Source: Adineta ricciae
Lineage: Eukaryota; Rotifera; Eurotatoria; Adinetida; Adinetidae
Length of the DNA stretch: 64,000 bases
Reading direction: 5' to 3'
Assembly (NCBI GenBank): GCA_905250025.1
Contig: CAJNOJ010000060.1
Coordinates: 296,213-360,212, forward strand
Below the pieces are notes generated by a model. The model worked only from the letters and a program-made list of their open reading frames with translations, did not search any database and was not told the DNA's origin. The translations under genes and the position numbers were made by a program. Positions 10,705-22,881 of the stretch are shown one piece after another. The stretch's first letter is position 1. Every line of letters starts with the position of its first letter.

Positions 10705-11270
10705 TGACGTAACTCGTTTTTCTCTTTGCCCAGTTTACTGTCGGCATAAAATTTTCTTCTTCTTGTTTTTTTTTCGATCGAAAACAACAAGGCACTCGAA
10801 GTAATTACTTGACATCATACTCTAGTATCTGTCCACTTTATTTTAATAATGCATGGTGGGCCATGAAAAGTAGTTAAATACTCTTTCAAACTTAAGGATT
10901 TAAATAGACCGGTTTGCAAACAGAATAATTAAGTCAAACTTTTGACGTATCTATAAGCATACAGTTTCAAGTGCAAAGTTACCAATGGTAACTGTATTTT
11001 TAAATTTTTAATGACGCCAATCATCGATCGGCCCTAGCAACGTGACAAGTGACGTCAGCATTGAAAAAAGAAACGAAACACTTAAGTCCACGCAAACATT
11101 CTGTTACTATTCAAAAATCGAACAAAATTCTTGTGCAGATATAAGGACATGCAGAGTATTGTTTGAGTTCGGCGCACTTGTATGACATGCGAGACACACA
11201 TCAGATGATTCATGACAAGATTAAAACGAAGTTAAAAGTTTGTTTGTCGATGATGATAAGAAGACGTCAC
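10705..11270. promoter_or_regulatory. Cluster of CRE-like sites upstream of the DUSP gene
   Basis: A full palindromic TGACGTCA lies at 11050-11057, with TGACGTAA at 10705-10712 and GACGTCAC at 11263-11270. CRE elements bind CREB/ATF factors in animals, and some vertebrate MKP genes are CREB-inducible. Function here is inference from sequence alone; no transcription start is known. Confidence 0.3.
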
Positions 11271-11383
11271 TGGAAGATTAAATGAAGATATGCACAATGA
11301 TTGACATGTATCGACCGAGATTCGATGAATGTCTTATACGCGATAGCTTTCAGTTTGGTTCACTAGAACAAATTCATCGCTGA

Positions 11384-11389
11384 TTTATT
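11384..11389 (-). terminator. Polyadenylation signal of PNPT1
   Basis: TTTATT on the plus strand reads AATAAA on the minus strand, about 30 nt after the PNPT1 stop codon. Confidence 0.55.
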
Positions 11390-11415
11390 TATCTGAATGA
11401 AAAACAAACAAATGT

Positions 11416-14400
11416 TCACAATTTTTCTTTCTCATCGGAAATAGTTGACTTCAATGATTGAGTATCCCATATACCAGGTCGTTTTTCATCTTTGTCAGTT
11501 GCAATGAAATTTCGTACTGGTCCGACACCGCCGGTACTGAGAAGAATTTTTCGTGAAAGACGCATTGTACCTGAGACAGGATCGCGACCAAAATATTTCA
11601 CTTGTAAATCGTCACCAACATTCAAACCTAACGCACTGGGATGATCAATCTAATGTGCAATAAGGTCAATACTATTTGGAACATTTCTCTGAGAGTAGAG
11701 ATTACCTTTCGTCGATCAAGTTGTGAATTGGGCAGTAGAACAGGTGACATCGTTGGAAAGAGTTGTATGAGAACACCATTCGAACGTATCTCAACAATTT
11801 TGCCTGTATAGATACCACCAAATTCCAGTTCAGGTTCTTTCATTTCTTCTAGAAGTTTGTCGATAATCTGTTTGGCTTCATTTAATGCGTCCTTATTTGG
11901 TGCAAATATAGAATAGGTTATTTCATCAATTGGAGAGATGGTAACACCTAGATTTCACGCGTTGTACTACAATCAAGATTAGCTACGGTGCTTACAAACC
12001 TGTCTGAGCTAAGATTTTCTTCAGATTAATTCCTCCAACGCCAAGAAAACGTCGACGTTTGTGACTTGGAATAGTTAACGTTTCTAATTCGGGTGTATTG
12101 TATTTTTTCGTTTGTCTTGGCTGCTGGATGGCTGTATTCATGATATCGATTATTTTGCAACGAGCATCTAAACTATTTCCTTTAAAAAAAAGATCAAAGT
12201 ACGGTGTCACATTTACCTTTAGCCGCTTGTAAGGCTTCTTTTACAATGTTCAATGGTAGACCTTCCATATTCTTTATATCAGCCTATGAAAAAGAAGAGG
12301 ATCTTTCGTTTCTGTGAGGAAAACCAAAGGCACAACATACTTGCAGAGCAGTAATACTATTACGAGTACCAGCAACTTTGAAGTCTGTGTCGCCCATATA
12401 ATCTTCAATGCCCTGACATATGTGAAAAAGAGATCATAGTAACATTCAAAGTAAGAACTTACCAAGATATCTGTAAGTACGCGATGATCAGAAATGGAAC
12501 CATCATCAGCACATTTAGAGACCAGTCCAATGGCGACACCAGCAACCGGCTCATGAATATTTATACCTGTTAAAACAAAAAATCATATCAATCGATTTGT
12601 TAATAATGATCGATAAGTATACCTGCATCCATCAGTGCCAGGCTTGCTGCGCAGACGCTGGCCATCGAAGATGATCCATTGGATTCTAGTACTTCAGACG
12701 TTAGACGTATCATAAATGGCAATTCATTAGGCACCACTGGTTCGACACCTTTTTCTGCTAAAGCACCGTGACCTAACTCTCGTCGATCTGCTCTTCCATA
12801 CGTTCGTCCAATTTCATTGGTCGCGTACGGTGGAAATTCGTAGTGAAGTATAAATGGTTTACGTTTAATGCCTGTCCGCCAAGCGAATTCATTGTGTCGA
12901 TATTGAGAATCAAGTGCATCAAATGCTACTGTGCATAAAACTTGAGTTTGACCACGTTGAAACAGTGCCGAGCCATGTAATGAATCATAAAGATTAACTT
13001 GGCAACTAATTGGACGTACTTGATCAAATGAACGGCCATCACATCGATGCGAACGTTCGAAAATTAGATTTCGAAATATTTGTTTTACAACATAGCCGAA
13101 CGTATCTGTTAGATTAACAGGAGTTGTTCCTTCTTTAGTGAGAATTTCATTGAGAACTTCTTGTCGGACAACAGTGATCGCTGTGTCACGTGCAATCTTA
13201 TCCAATGTCGAGTCAGTAAAGATCTGCAGCAAGCGATCGTAACATAGTGTTGACAATTTTTCCACCAGAGTTGGATCGAATTTTTGCAATTCGATCTTCG
13301 TACGTTTAGATTTACTGGAAAGACTTTTGATGTGCTCAATGATCGGAAGACAAGATTCAACACTGAGCTGTAAAGCAGAGTAGAATTTCTCGTCGGATAG
13401 ACGATTTGCTGATGCATCAATCATGACTGCAAAAACCAGAAGAATTCTCGCATTGTAATCAATTCTTTGAAATTACCCAAATGTCCTTTTGGATTTACAG
13501 ATACGACTAGATTCAAATCACTCTTTTGCATTTGTTGTCGAGAAGGATTGACAATAAATTGCCCATCAATGCATCCGATACGAACAGAAGCTGCAACAAT
13601 ACATTCATTGAGAGACAAAATTCCATTGAAACATCTTACCGATAGGTCCATTCCAGGGAATATCAGATGTTGCTAACGAAGCTGATGCTAAAAGAAAGCG
13701 AAACTCGGTCAAAACTTCATTCAATTTTCTAAACGTTCTTTCTGTACCTGCATTGATCGCTAATACATCTGGTTCAGTCGTTCCATCAGCTGAAAGTATG
13801 TTGCACGTGACCTAAAAGCAACATTTGCGATGTCGTATTCTAATGATATTCCACAAGTACTTGTGTATCGTAGGTGTATCCATTCAAAAACAACGGTCGT
13901 ATCGAACGATCTGAAATCAAAAATCACTGAAATCAAGACGAACATCCTCAAACATGCAATTTACCAATCATTCTTCCAGTCAGTATCTCATGATCAGTTA
14001 AGCCGAGTTCTCGTCGTAAATGATTCGTTGGTATTCGACCAGCTGCAGCTGCTTTTTCTCGATAATCTACCTAGAATGGAAAAATGCATCAAACCCGTCT
14101 TGTAATGCTTTTATCTGCTTTACGGTCAGTGGCAAAAATGAAGGTGGATTAGCAGAAGGTACTTTTGCTTTACTGACACTTGTTACTAAAACGCTGGTAT
14201 TATTCATCTATGTGAACAGTGAAAGAGATCGAATGGAAATTGACGAAGAAATATTCACTTGTGCAATAGCGCTTCCATCGCTAAATCGCGCTAGTTCATT
14301 GATCCGAAACGATATACTAAATAATCGAACAGGTATTCTTGATGGAATCAGCTTGAATAGCAAACATACCAACTAGCAGATCGGATCTGTATTGATTGTT

Positions 14401-14425
14401 TAATAATTTTTCGTAGCAAAATCAT
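11416..14425 (-). CDS. PNPT1: Polyribonucleotide nucleotidyltransferase 1, mitochondrial
   Basis: This is a full-length PNPase, which degrades RNA phosphorolytically in mitochondria. The start at 14425 opens a short basic, amphipathic leader ([18 protein letters not shown]) typical of a mitochondrial signal. More than ten short exons follow; the first are 14370-14425 and 14259-14316. Visible hallmarks in order: [11 protein letters not shown] and [16 protein letters not shown] of the first RNase PH domain, [18 protein letters not shown], the all-alpha linker, then the second RNase PH domain with [53 protein letters not shown] and [17 protein letters not shown] domain ([16 protein letters not shown]) and an S1 domain ([12 protein letters not shown] ... 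VKYFGRDP) close the protein. No stop or frameshift is seen. It is the only copy in the window. Confidence 0.95.
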
Positions 14426-14665
14426 TTTTATATCTGAGACAGAAAAACATCAAGGCTTTTTAAAAAAAAACATTCGTTTTATTTGAAATATAAATATTTG
14501 CTTATAATCAATGCATAATCGTTCCGATAGATGAAAAGAGAGAGAGCGAGATATATTTCCAATACGATTGCTAATTTGCTGTAGTAAAGAGAAAACAATT
14601 CTTCAAGAGATCATTGTTGTTCAGCGAAAGACAAGAGAAACACAACAAGAAGCGAAGACTATCAA

Positions 14666-17622
14666 TTAAGATCTGGCACTCTGCATTTCGTTGTTCTGAT
14701 TGCTTGTTGAGGACTTGTCATCATCACTCAGTGGTGAATGATACAATGAAGATGGATCCAGTAATCTAAAAATGAGATTTAGCAGAATGATTTTCTCATG
14801 AAAACATCCTTAAATTACGTACCGACTGCTGTGCACAGTTAGTCGATCTGTATTTGACTGACTATCAGATAGTAGCGTGTTTCCATGAGGACCTCCTAGA
14901 AAGTGTATTTGTTTAGCTGTTTATCGCCGCATGGAAGAAAACAAACGTACCTTTCCGGAATACTCGACGTGAAATAAATCTGACAAAACGACCACTATAA
15001 TGACTTGGATTACAGACGGATACTTCTTCCTGAAAATGAAACATTAAACATCTACTCTCTTTTCAGCGACGATCGATCGTGTCGGTTCTACCCTCGTTAC
15101 TAGCGTTGATTTGAAAGCATGTTCAAGTTTTTTACGTAAGCGATAGTTCTGTAGGATATCGATAATACCAACGTATAATAACAATAAATCACCATTTTTA
15201 TTCACTGCTGGTACACCAGCCCTAGATTAGAAGTGCTTTTTCGAGTATGTCTTTCAATGAACAAAACATACATTGCTAGTCGAGAAAGATTTTGTCGATT
15301 GTACCAAACATCTCCTCCAATTAAACCAGCTGCCGTATGGAACGATGATCGAGCGCTATGGTTATGGTAAACTGGACTTCGATTGTTGATGCGAAACGTA
15401 ACATTTGTTAAACTTAATCGTTGTTCTTTCGATTGAGGAGTATCTGTCAATGTCTTCTGAATTTTCGGCGAAGCATCTGGTTTCATAGTTTTGATACTCG
15501 CTGTTTCGATATGATTCGCTGACAAGGAACGTTCGATATGACATTTCGAAGTTTCTTGCTGTGCACGAATGAATTCGATCACCCGTAGATATTGTACATA
15601 CGTTGGAAGCTTGGATATTGTCGTCATAGCAATACCGGAATCTGTCGATGTTGTTGTCACTTCTTCATGAATACTCGACGTACCATTCGTATGAAAATCC
15701 GATGCACTCGGTTCACTCAACGATGTGACTGCTCTGGTGGAATCAAATGTTAATTGACATGTTGATTTCATTTCTTCAGTTATATTGTGAACAGCAAGTA
15801 AAAATGAATAATCCATGATACCGAAACTACTGAGCACCTAGAAAACATTGAATTTACGGGAAATTTTGTTGCAAATTTACGTTTGACATACTCGAACGTC
15901 ATCTTCGATAGTTTGCATGAGTTGATCGTAAAAAAATGGTTCTAAAATGATGCCATGTGGATGTAAACATTTGAAATCATTATCTTTCAATGTTGGTAAG
16001 TCACGTTTTCGCTCCTCTTCGGATGCTTTACGTTTATAAATGGAACCTTTCAAATCGTATTTTTCGTGTAATTTAACATTCGTAGGAATTAAATTATTCA
16101 TAATTACAAAGCGAATATTTTTGTTCGCACTTTGATAACAAAATAAGCCGAAGAACTTTGGTAAAAGCGTAAAAGGATTTTGCGTAAAATTCATGTAATA
16201 ACCAGGTAAAAGACTGAGCAGAAATCGTGCTTCTTTCTTCGATACAGTTTTGATAATATAACTATCATCAGCAGTGAGATAAAATATCGAACCACTTGCG
16301 CCTGGATTTGGTAATTCACGTAAGTCTTTAGCACAGAGTGACAACTAAAGCATTATTCATCATTGAAGTGCAAGGCTATCTTTGTTAACTTACTATGAAT
16401 GATGATGAATCTACGCCGAATGCGTCTCGGAAAAAACGAAACGCAGTTTGAGCATAAGTTTTCAAGCGGAATTCAGCATATGGATGTTTTGGTGTTGATT
16501 TCGATCCTTCCCTACACGAGAAAACATTGACAAGGCGATGCGTGTACTCAGAAATGAAATATCTCATTACGCATATATATCCCATTCGTAAACAACCTCA
16601 TTCATCAATTGAACCGTCAGATTCGATAAAAATTTCAAGGTTCTTGACTAAGAAAGATGTCTATTTATCAGAATTCAATTGGTAGAAACGAAATGTATTG
16701 GAAATTGAGCAAACTGATTTAAATACTTATACATAATGATCATCTCTCTATATTGTTTCATGGAATCGACAACATGATGTGAATTCCAATTCGCATGATC
16801 TAATCGAGATTGATTTAAATCAGTCGAAGTTTTTCCTTCCGAAAAAGATACCGAATCTCAAGTTCTATAGAGAAATAAAGGTCAACGATTGTACTTTCAA
16901 AAGGAGATGTATGTTTTTCTGTCTTTCGATCAATATTTGATTATGATAATGGAGTACTAAAATGCTATTAACATCGAGTACTCTTCTTTTCCGTATCAAA
17001 TCAAAAATGACAGATGATTATTGTGCACAATTAAACATTTACTCTCATCTGTTAATGTCATTGCACATCGAGACATTTCTAATGTACGAGAATCGACGTC
17101 ATCAGACGACAGAGAAGTCTAAATATTTCTATTTTTGTTAAGTAGGACGGAAATTGATACATACGGTGGAAAATCTTGGTATTCGATCTGTTGAAAATCT
17201 TGAAAGAGGACTTGTCGTTGAGGCTGATGATGTTTTCCAAGAACATAATTCAAACCAGTCTGCAAGGATTTCATCAAATCATCGACCATAACACGTTTGT
17301 ACGTGACATTGCCAATTTCATCAACACGCCGATGACCTAGTTTCTCCTTGTTACCCGATACATTCAATTCACTCGGTGGTTCAGTTTCACAGACCTTCTC
17401 AGACGAAAACAGACCGAATCAACAGTGTGCAAAGACGAACTTGCTTACCGTTAAACGTTCGAGCTTACTATTTTCAAAAATTTGCTCATTAGTATTTTCT
17501 GTGGAATGTGTTGAATTGAGAAGAAAATCTGTTATGGAACCAACGTTTGATGATAAACATGACACAGCTGAATCGGTTTGATTATGTAGGAAATCCGATG
17601 AAAATTGTTCATTAGTTGTCAT
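14666..17622 (-). CDS. Phosphatidylinositol-4-phosphate 5-kinase, paralogue 1
   Basis: This is a type I PIP kinase making PI(4,5)P2 at membranes, about 640 residues. Exons that keep frame: 17449-17622, 17165-17397, 16394-16511, 15892-16344, 15272-15837, 15092-15221, then three short ones to 14666. Residues ~1-60 are Ser/Thr-rich. The kinase core has [49 protein letters not shown] (glycine-rich loop), [12 protein letters not shown] (ATP lysine), [26 protein letters not shown], and [12 protein letters not shown] (IMDYSLL catalytic motif). A 130-residue Ser/Thr-rich insert follows. The terminal part of the kinase domain has [20 protein letters not shown] and [17 protein letters not shown]. The C-tail is short and Ser/Asn-rich. 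It lies head to tail with a second PIP5K at 18897-22881; both share intron positions in the core, so I infer tandem duplication. Confidence 0.93.
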
Positions 17623-18896
17623 TATGTACCGTATAAAAGCGACATTGAATAAGAAATAATCTGAAATAGATAATACATATGTAACTTTTGGTTTCTTGCT
17701 AAGAAATAGATAACATTTTGTTCGGAATACTTCTGACCGTATCATATTCGTGACAGCTAGATTATTGTGCTAATCGACAAACTTCCTCGTAGGTCTTTTT
17801 TTTGTTTCTTCTGTTTGATAGAAGCAAGTAATCTGAAAGAAGGCGAGGAAGACTGGGGTTTTTCTTCTTTTCTCTCTTTCTTTATCTCTGATTCTTCGAG
17901 AATGAAAAAAAAAGAAATGGATCTTGATGAAACAAGACTCATTGTAGGAGAGTATATATAATCTATATACAATCAAATCAAATGTGAATGTGCTGTAAGC
18001 ATATAAGCACGCATATACACACAGCTATTACATTCCGTGTCTTTTCTTACTTAACAATAAAGACAATTCATTGAATACATTTTGAAGGTCAAGGTAAATC
18101 TAAGCATGAGCATATGAATAAAGGCGCATAGGAGTAAATGGAGAAAAAAATGATGTATTCATGTCCGTGTCAAAGATTTTTCATTGCAAATCTAGGGTTC
18201 TGTTTCTTTTCAAGTATGTCGGTTTGATAACGAATCTTCAATTAATAAAAAAAAAAGAAAACCGAGAGAGAACAAGTATGTGGAGATATGTACCGCTAAC
18301 CAAAATATAAGATGTACTTAAATATTTAACATGCGAGAGGGTAACGTATTTAATCAGACGTGCTGAGGAATTTCTGAATATACTCTATGCACTTGAAACT
18401 AGTCGATTAAGTTGAACTTTCTTACGAATGTCTGTCTTACCTTGCTTGTCAACCCGAAGAATCCTGCTCGTTTATGGAAATTTCACGAAAAAGATAAACA
18501 CGAAGATGGTATGTAGATTGCGTTCATTTGTTCGAAGAAAATTTTATTTGAAAATAAAAAACAAAAACAACATGAAAGTCATCATATCAAAAGCATAAGC
18601 ACAATTGAAGAACAATCGTACTGCGAATTATCTTGAAAAAATAAACAAAGAGATGGTTCGAGATTAATATGATCGAAGCAAGCTCTTTGTTAGAAAGAAA
18701 ATAATTTTATCAATGCAAAGAAAATCACCGGGATTTGCAATTTTGAAAACGAAAATCCACTTTGTTCTTTTCTTTAGTGAGAAGATAAATAATAGACACT
18801 ACAGTAAATGCAAGTATTTTCAACAGTTCAATCGATACGATTAAAACTGTTGCTAGTTTCTCTCTCCCGTCTAGAAGGAATGTTCGCTCGTTGATA
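17623..18896. other. Spacer between the tandem PIP5K genes
   Basis: It should contain the 5' UTR and promoter of PIP5K paralogue 1 and the 3' UTR of paralogue 2. Low-complexity purine/pyrimidine stretches (17790-17925) give overlapping open frames on both strands; none resembles a known protein. Nothing else is recognised. Confidence 0.6.
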
Positions 18897-21800
18897 TTAA
18901 AGTCGTGTCTACAGAACAAAAAAAAAAGAGAAGATTTATTATGTAGTCGAAAGGACATTTTGATACATACAACTTCATCAGATGATTGATGATTGCCTTG
19001 ACGATACATCGAAGAATAATCGGAGACATTGCCGTCTAGAATTAACAGAGATACTTCGAGTTAATATTGATTGACTTCATACAGAAAGCAAATGTTATTG
19101 CTTCATGAGATAAAATTGGACTTAAGAAGATTTTGTTCGATCTGTCACAACGAATCTGTTTTATTTCTGTTGTTATGCTCGAAATATCAACAGAAATCCA
19201 ATGCGACGGATTGTTTGAAAACAAGAAAACAAATATTAATTTCCTAATCACTCAGCAGGTCACAGAAATAGATCGAATATCATGTGACACATGCGCTTGT
19301 GTTCGAGACAATCGAAGTGATTATTTACAAAAATATCCTTGTAAGCAGAATATTTTCTAGAAGGAATTTTAATTGCTCGAGGCCATCGCTCCATATAGCA
19401 CGTTCTTTCTACTCACTGAGGAATTATTCTTCATAAATTCTCTTCTTACGTTTTCTCTATAGGGAAATTGTGAGAAGTATCGGTAAACTTCGAGGATCGA
19501 AAACAATATGAATATTTCGAACTATCGGTGAGTTACAGCTCATCTCGTATACGATACATGCACTGTTTGAATAAAACTTCCATCTCATTAACGAACAGTC
19601 TAGTAGTTATTGATAGACAACATCAGTTGTTTGTCATCTATTAGATTCGCGTACGTGACAGAAACAAAATGAGAAAGGTTAACCTTTTCTATCAATAACA
19701 ATATTTCATCAGAATAAAAAAGTATTGTCAATAATTCAAGAGAAAACTCTTACGTTGATATATATTTGACGTTGATGAAGCTAACTTGCCCACTCCTCCT
19801 CCTCCACCACTGACGGGTAGCAAATTGTGTCGTTTGATGGAATTATTATCTGGTAATGCTGCGTACTCTCGATAAAATTTCGCTCGCATATGATCATCAT
19901 GCTTATTAAATGACGTCGTTAGAATTTTTGCTGGCTTTCGTATCGACGGTTCGTTATACAGCGAATCTGATTGATGTGAACTTGCATAGAGTGTCGTTGA
20001 GCTACCCGTTGTATTGCGATCTGATCCTAATCGTGACGAGCGTAATGATACGTAATACGATGTTATTCGACTGTTAGTCGTTTCAGTACTTGATATGGAA
20101 TGGGTATGGCCCAAACGAGGAGAACCGTTGTCATGATTACGAGGTTTGAATGGATTGGGTCTTGGACTAAAATGTCGAGAACAGTCCAATGTAGTGTACA
20201 AAACGAAGAGATTTCTAGTTTACGTTGCATTCGGCGGCGTTGTTTGATTGAAGGCTGGCAAGTTTGCTTTTGTTGAAATATCATCTTTGACCTTCGATGC
20301 TTTTTCTGAAGTAACAAAAAGAATGAACTGTGAAGGAGAGTAACTTGGACGTACGTGGTATTTGTTTGAAAACAGTATGAAAAAGAAATTTTCGAAAACG
20401 TTCAGAATAATAGCTTGGATGAGTGACAGATATTTGAGTCTAAAAATTCAACGGAAAAATATTAATGAAGCCGAAGCTTTCCTTCTTACGCCATCAGTCA
20501 CAACAGATTTCAGTGTATGTTCAAGTTTTTTTCGAAGTTGGTATGATTGCAAGATATCAATAATACCAACATACAAAGATAATTTTTGCCCATCAGCGGT
20601 ACGTGCAGGAATACCACCAGCTCTAAAATCAAAACGAAATTATATCTTGCATGAATGATTCTCACACCGAAGAATGATAGTTATCTTATCGAGATTTATC
20701 TATGCGCTGATTTTTGACATGTAAAAAAACAAGCGTGATATTAGAAAAGGGGGTCGAGTACATCGACATACACTTTTCGAAAAGCTTGAAAATGTTATGA
20801 CGTCATCGAATTAAATACGATGAGGACAAAAGCCAGGTATTTCATGTCATTGTATTGAATATGAATCATCTATTACGCAATTACTGATCGTCGCCTAGCA
20901 ATGAAAACAAAAGTATAACAAAGATATATGCGTTATTCAGAAACTATCGGCAAGTCATGGGAAATTTTCTTCGACCGAAAGTAATTTAATTCTTTCTATT
21001 CATTTATACGGCGGAGAAACTAGAGAGCATACTTCACGAGATGTTCATCCGGTTTGTTTTGTTCGTCAAATTGCGCTTGAATGTTATCCATCGGTGTCGA
21101 GTATATCATTCGTTTCGGTTTCGGAGAAAATGGATCTTGAAAAGAAGGAAGTGAGCTCAAGCATGCGAGAATTAACTCAATCAACATACCAACTGGAGTT
21201 GCTGGAGTCTTGATAATAGAGAAAAAAAAGAAACTCTAATAAAACTGAAACGGTTTTTCATCTTTACTCACGGAGGGTGATTCAGGAGATTGATCAATTC
21301 GATGGACACCAATCAAAAACGAATAATCCATGATATGAAAACTTGCTAATACCTGAAAATAACCGACATTGATCATACTCATGCAATTCAATATGAAATC
21401 AACAAACTCGACAATCGCGTTCAACGGTTTTCTCTAGAGCACTGAAAGTATCGGCATCAAGAAAGAAACCTTGCGGATGACGATCGATGAAATCCAAATC
21501 TTTCCATGTCGGAGATTCCTTTTGTCGTTCGACACTATTTGCTCGTCGTTTATACGTCGAACCTTTAAGATCGTATTTTTCGTGTATTTGTACATGCGAA
21601 GGAATTAAATTATTCATCACAGTAATGCGAATGTTTTTGTTTTCACCCTAGAAATAATCATCAAAACAGTCTTGAAAACGTCGAGAATGAGAATATTAGC
21701 GAAGCAGAATATCGATACAAAAACAGGACCGAAGAGGATGATTTTTTTTCATTGCAGAGACTAGTTTGTAAGAAACCTAGTTCTTCGAAGAAACCACAAA

Positions 21801-22881
21801 CAAAAGAAAAGGAATTCGAAGAAGAAGAAGAGAGCAGCTTTAGAAATGATTTCAGTCGGCTTTTTAGAATAAGACGCTTCAGTTGTCTTATGAAACAAAC
21901 ACACGAAGATGTGAATCAACGAGCCGGAAAAAAAGTCGTGTGCATATGTAAATTCACTTACAGCTCCACGCTTATTTCGTGGCAAAAATTCTGTGACCTA
22001 GATGAATGGAAATATCACTCGAATGTCGTGCACTATTTCTCTCAATCGATTGTGTTTCTGATGAGGAATAGTATTTTTTTAAAAAGCAAGTCTAATATAC
22101 CTGATAACAATAGAGACCAAAGAATTTTGGTAACAGCGTGCGTTGATTTTGAATAATGTTCTACAAATAAATGATTAATGGAAATCTTTCGAAGGATATT
22201 CTACGTACCATATAATAACCTGGAAGCAGAGTTTTTAGAAATTCTGCTTCTTTTTTTTGTACAGTTTTAATAATAAATTCATCGTCAGCAGTAAGATAAA
22301 ATAAACTTCCACTTGCACCTGGGTTTTTCAATTCTCGAAAAGGTCTATTTATCGATGCCTAAGAAATAAGATAGACGATTGGTTGATTGCAACAAGTAAA
22401 CAACTTACAAGGTAATCAGCTGGCTTAATGTTAAACTTTTCGCGGAAATGTCGAAAAGCGACGGGTGCATAGGTACGCATAGTAAAATCATTGAACCGAT
22501 GAGGTGGCGTCGCCTTTGGCATCGTTCGTCCAGCTCTAAAAAGGAGTTCCATCAAGAACCGTCAATTTTCCAAAAAAAAAAATCTTCTTCGTACTTGGGA
22601 AAATGTGTAATTTCAACAGCAAGAAAATCTTGAAAGAGAACATCGTGTGCTTGTCTTGCTTCAAGACCACCGACGCTGTACTGTATACCAAGCTGAAGTG
22701 CTTCAACGAGTTGATTCGTTGGTAAACGTTTGAATGTCGTGTTGCCTTGAGTATCCACACGTAGATGTCCTAATTTGTGTTTTTTACCTGAGGAAAAGCC
22801 AATATTCATAATTTATTGTACAATCATGTGTTTAATCATACCGATATCGACGCCATCACTCTCGCTCGTGTCGCCATTCAT
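18897..22881 (-). CDS. Phosphatidylinositol-4-phosphate 5-kinase, paralogue 2
   Basis: A second type I PIP kinase with about 14 short exons. The start at 22881 ([14 protein letters not shown]) joins in frame across an intron to [20 protein letters not shown]. The core shows [121 protein letters not shown] and [16 protein letters not shown]. The tail is ~220 residues, Ser/Asn-rich with a five-Gly run, and differs from paralogue 1. I placed the end at 18897 by joining two small exons (about 18967-19035 and 18897-18908), which gives a C-terminus of Val-Thr-Arg-Leu, a class I PDZ-ligand pattern. A simpler alternative ends at 19728 (SFLLNY). The core assignment is firm; the 3' end is tentative. 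Confidence 0.88.

Larger units (their letters stand above)
9384..11415. other. 2 kb upstream region of the DUSP gene
   Basis: No reading frame here looks like a gene. The region lies upstream of the minus-strand phosphatase and downstream of PNPT1. It holds an AT dinucleotide run near 9565-9579, a perfect 9-bp inverted repeat with a 2-nt loop at 10393-10412 (AAGCGAAAG/CTTTCGCTT), and several CRE-like sites annotated separately. Confidence 0.6.

Noticed and set aside
17757..17976. Overlapping frames on both strands between the PIP5K genes
   Set aside because: They come from one purine/pyrimidine-biased stretch that is open in several frames; the composition is Lys/Glu/Phe runs.
20063..20317. 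A Lys/Arg/Gln-rich frame in the PIP5K paralogue 2 tail
   Set aside because: The frame that keeps phase across the two flanking introns is the one reading [18 protein letters not shown]; the basic frame is its shadow and does not join the upstream exon.
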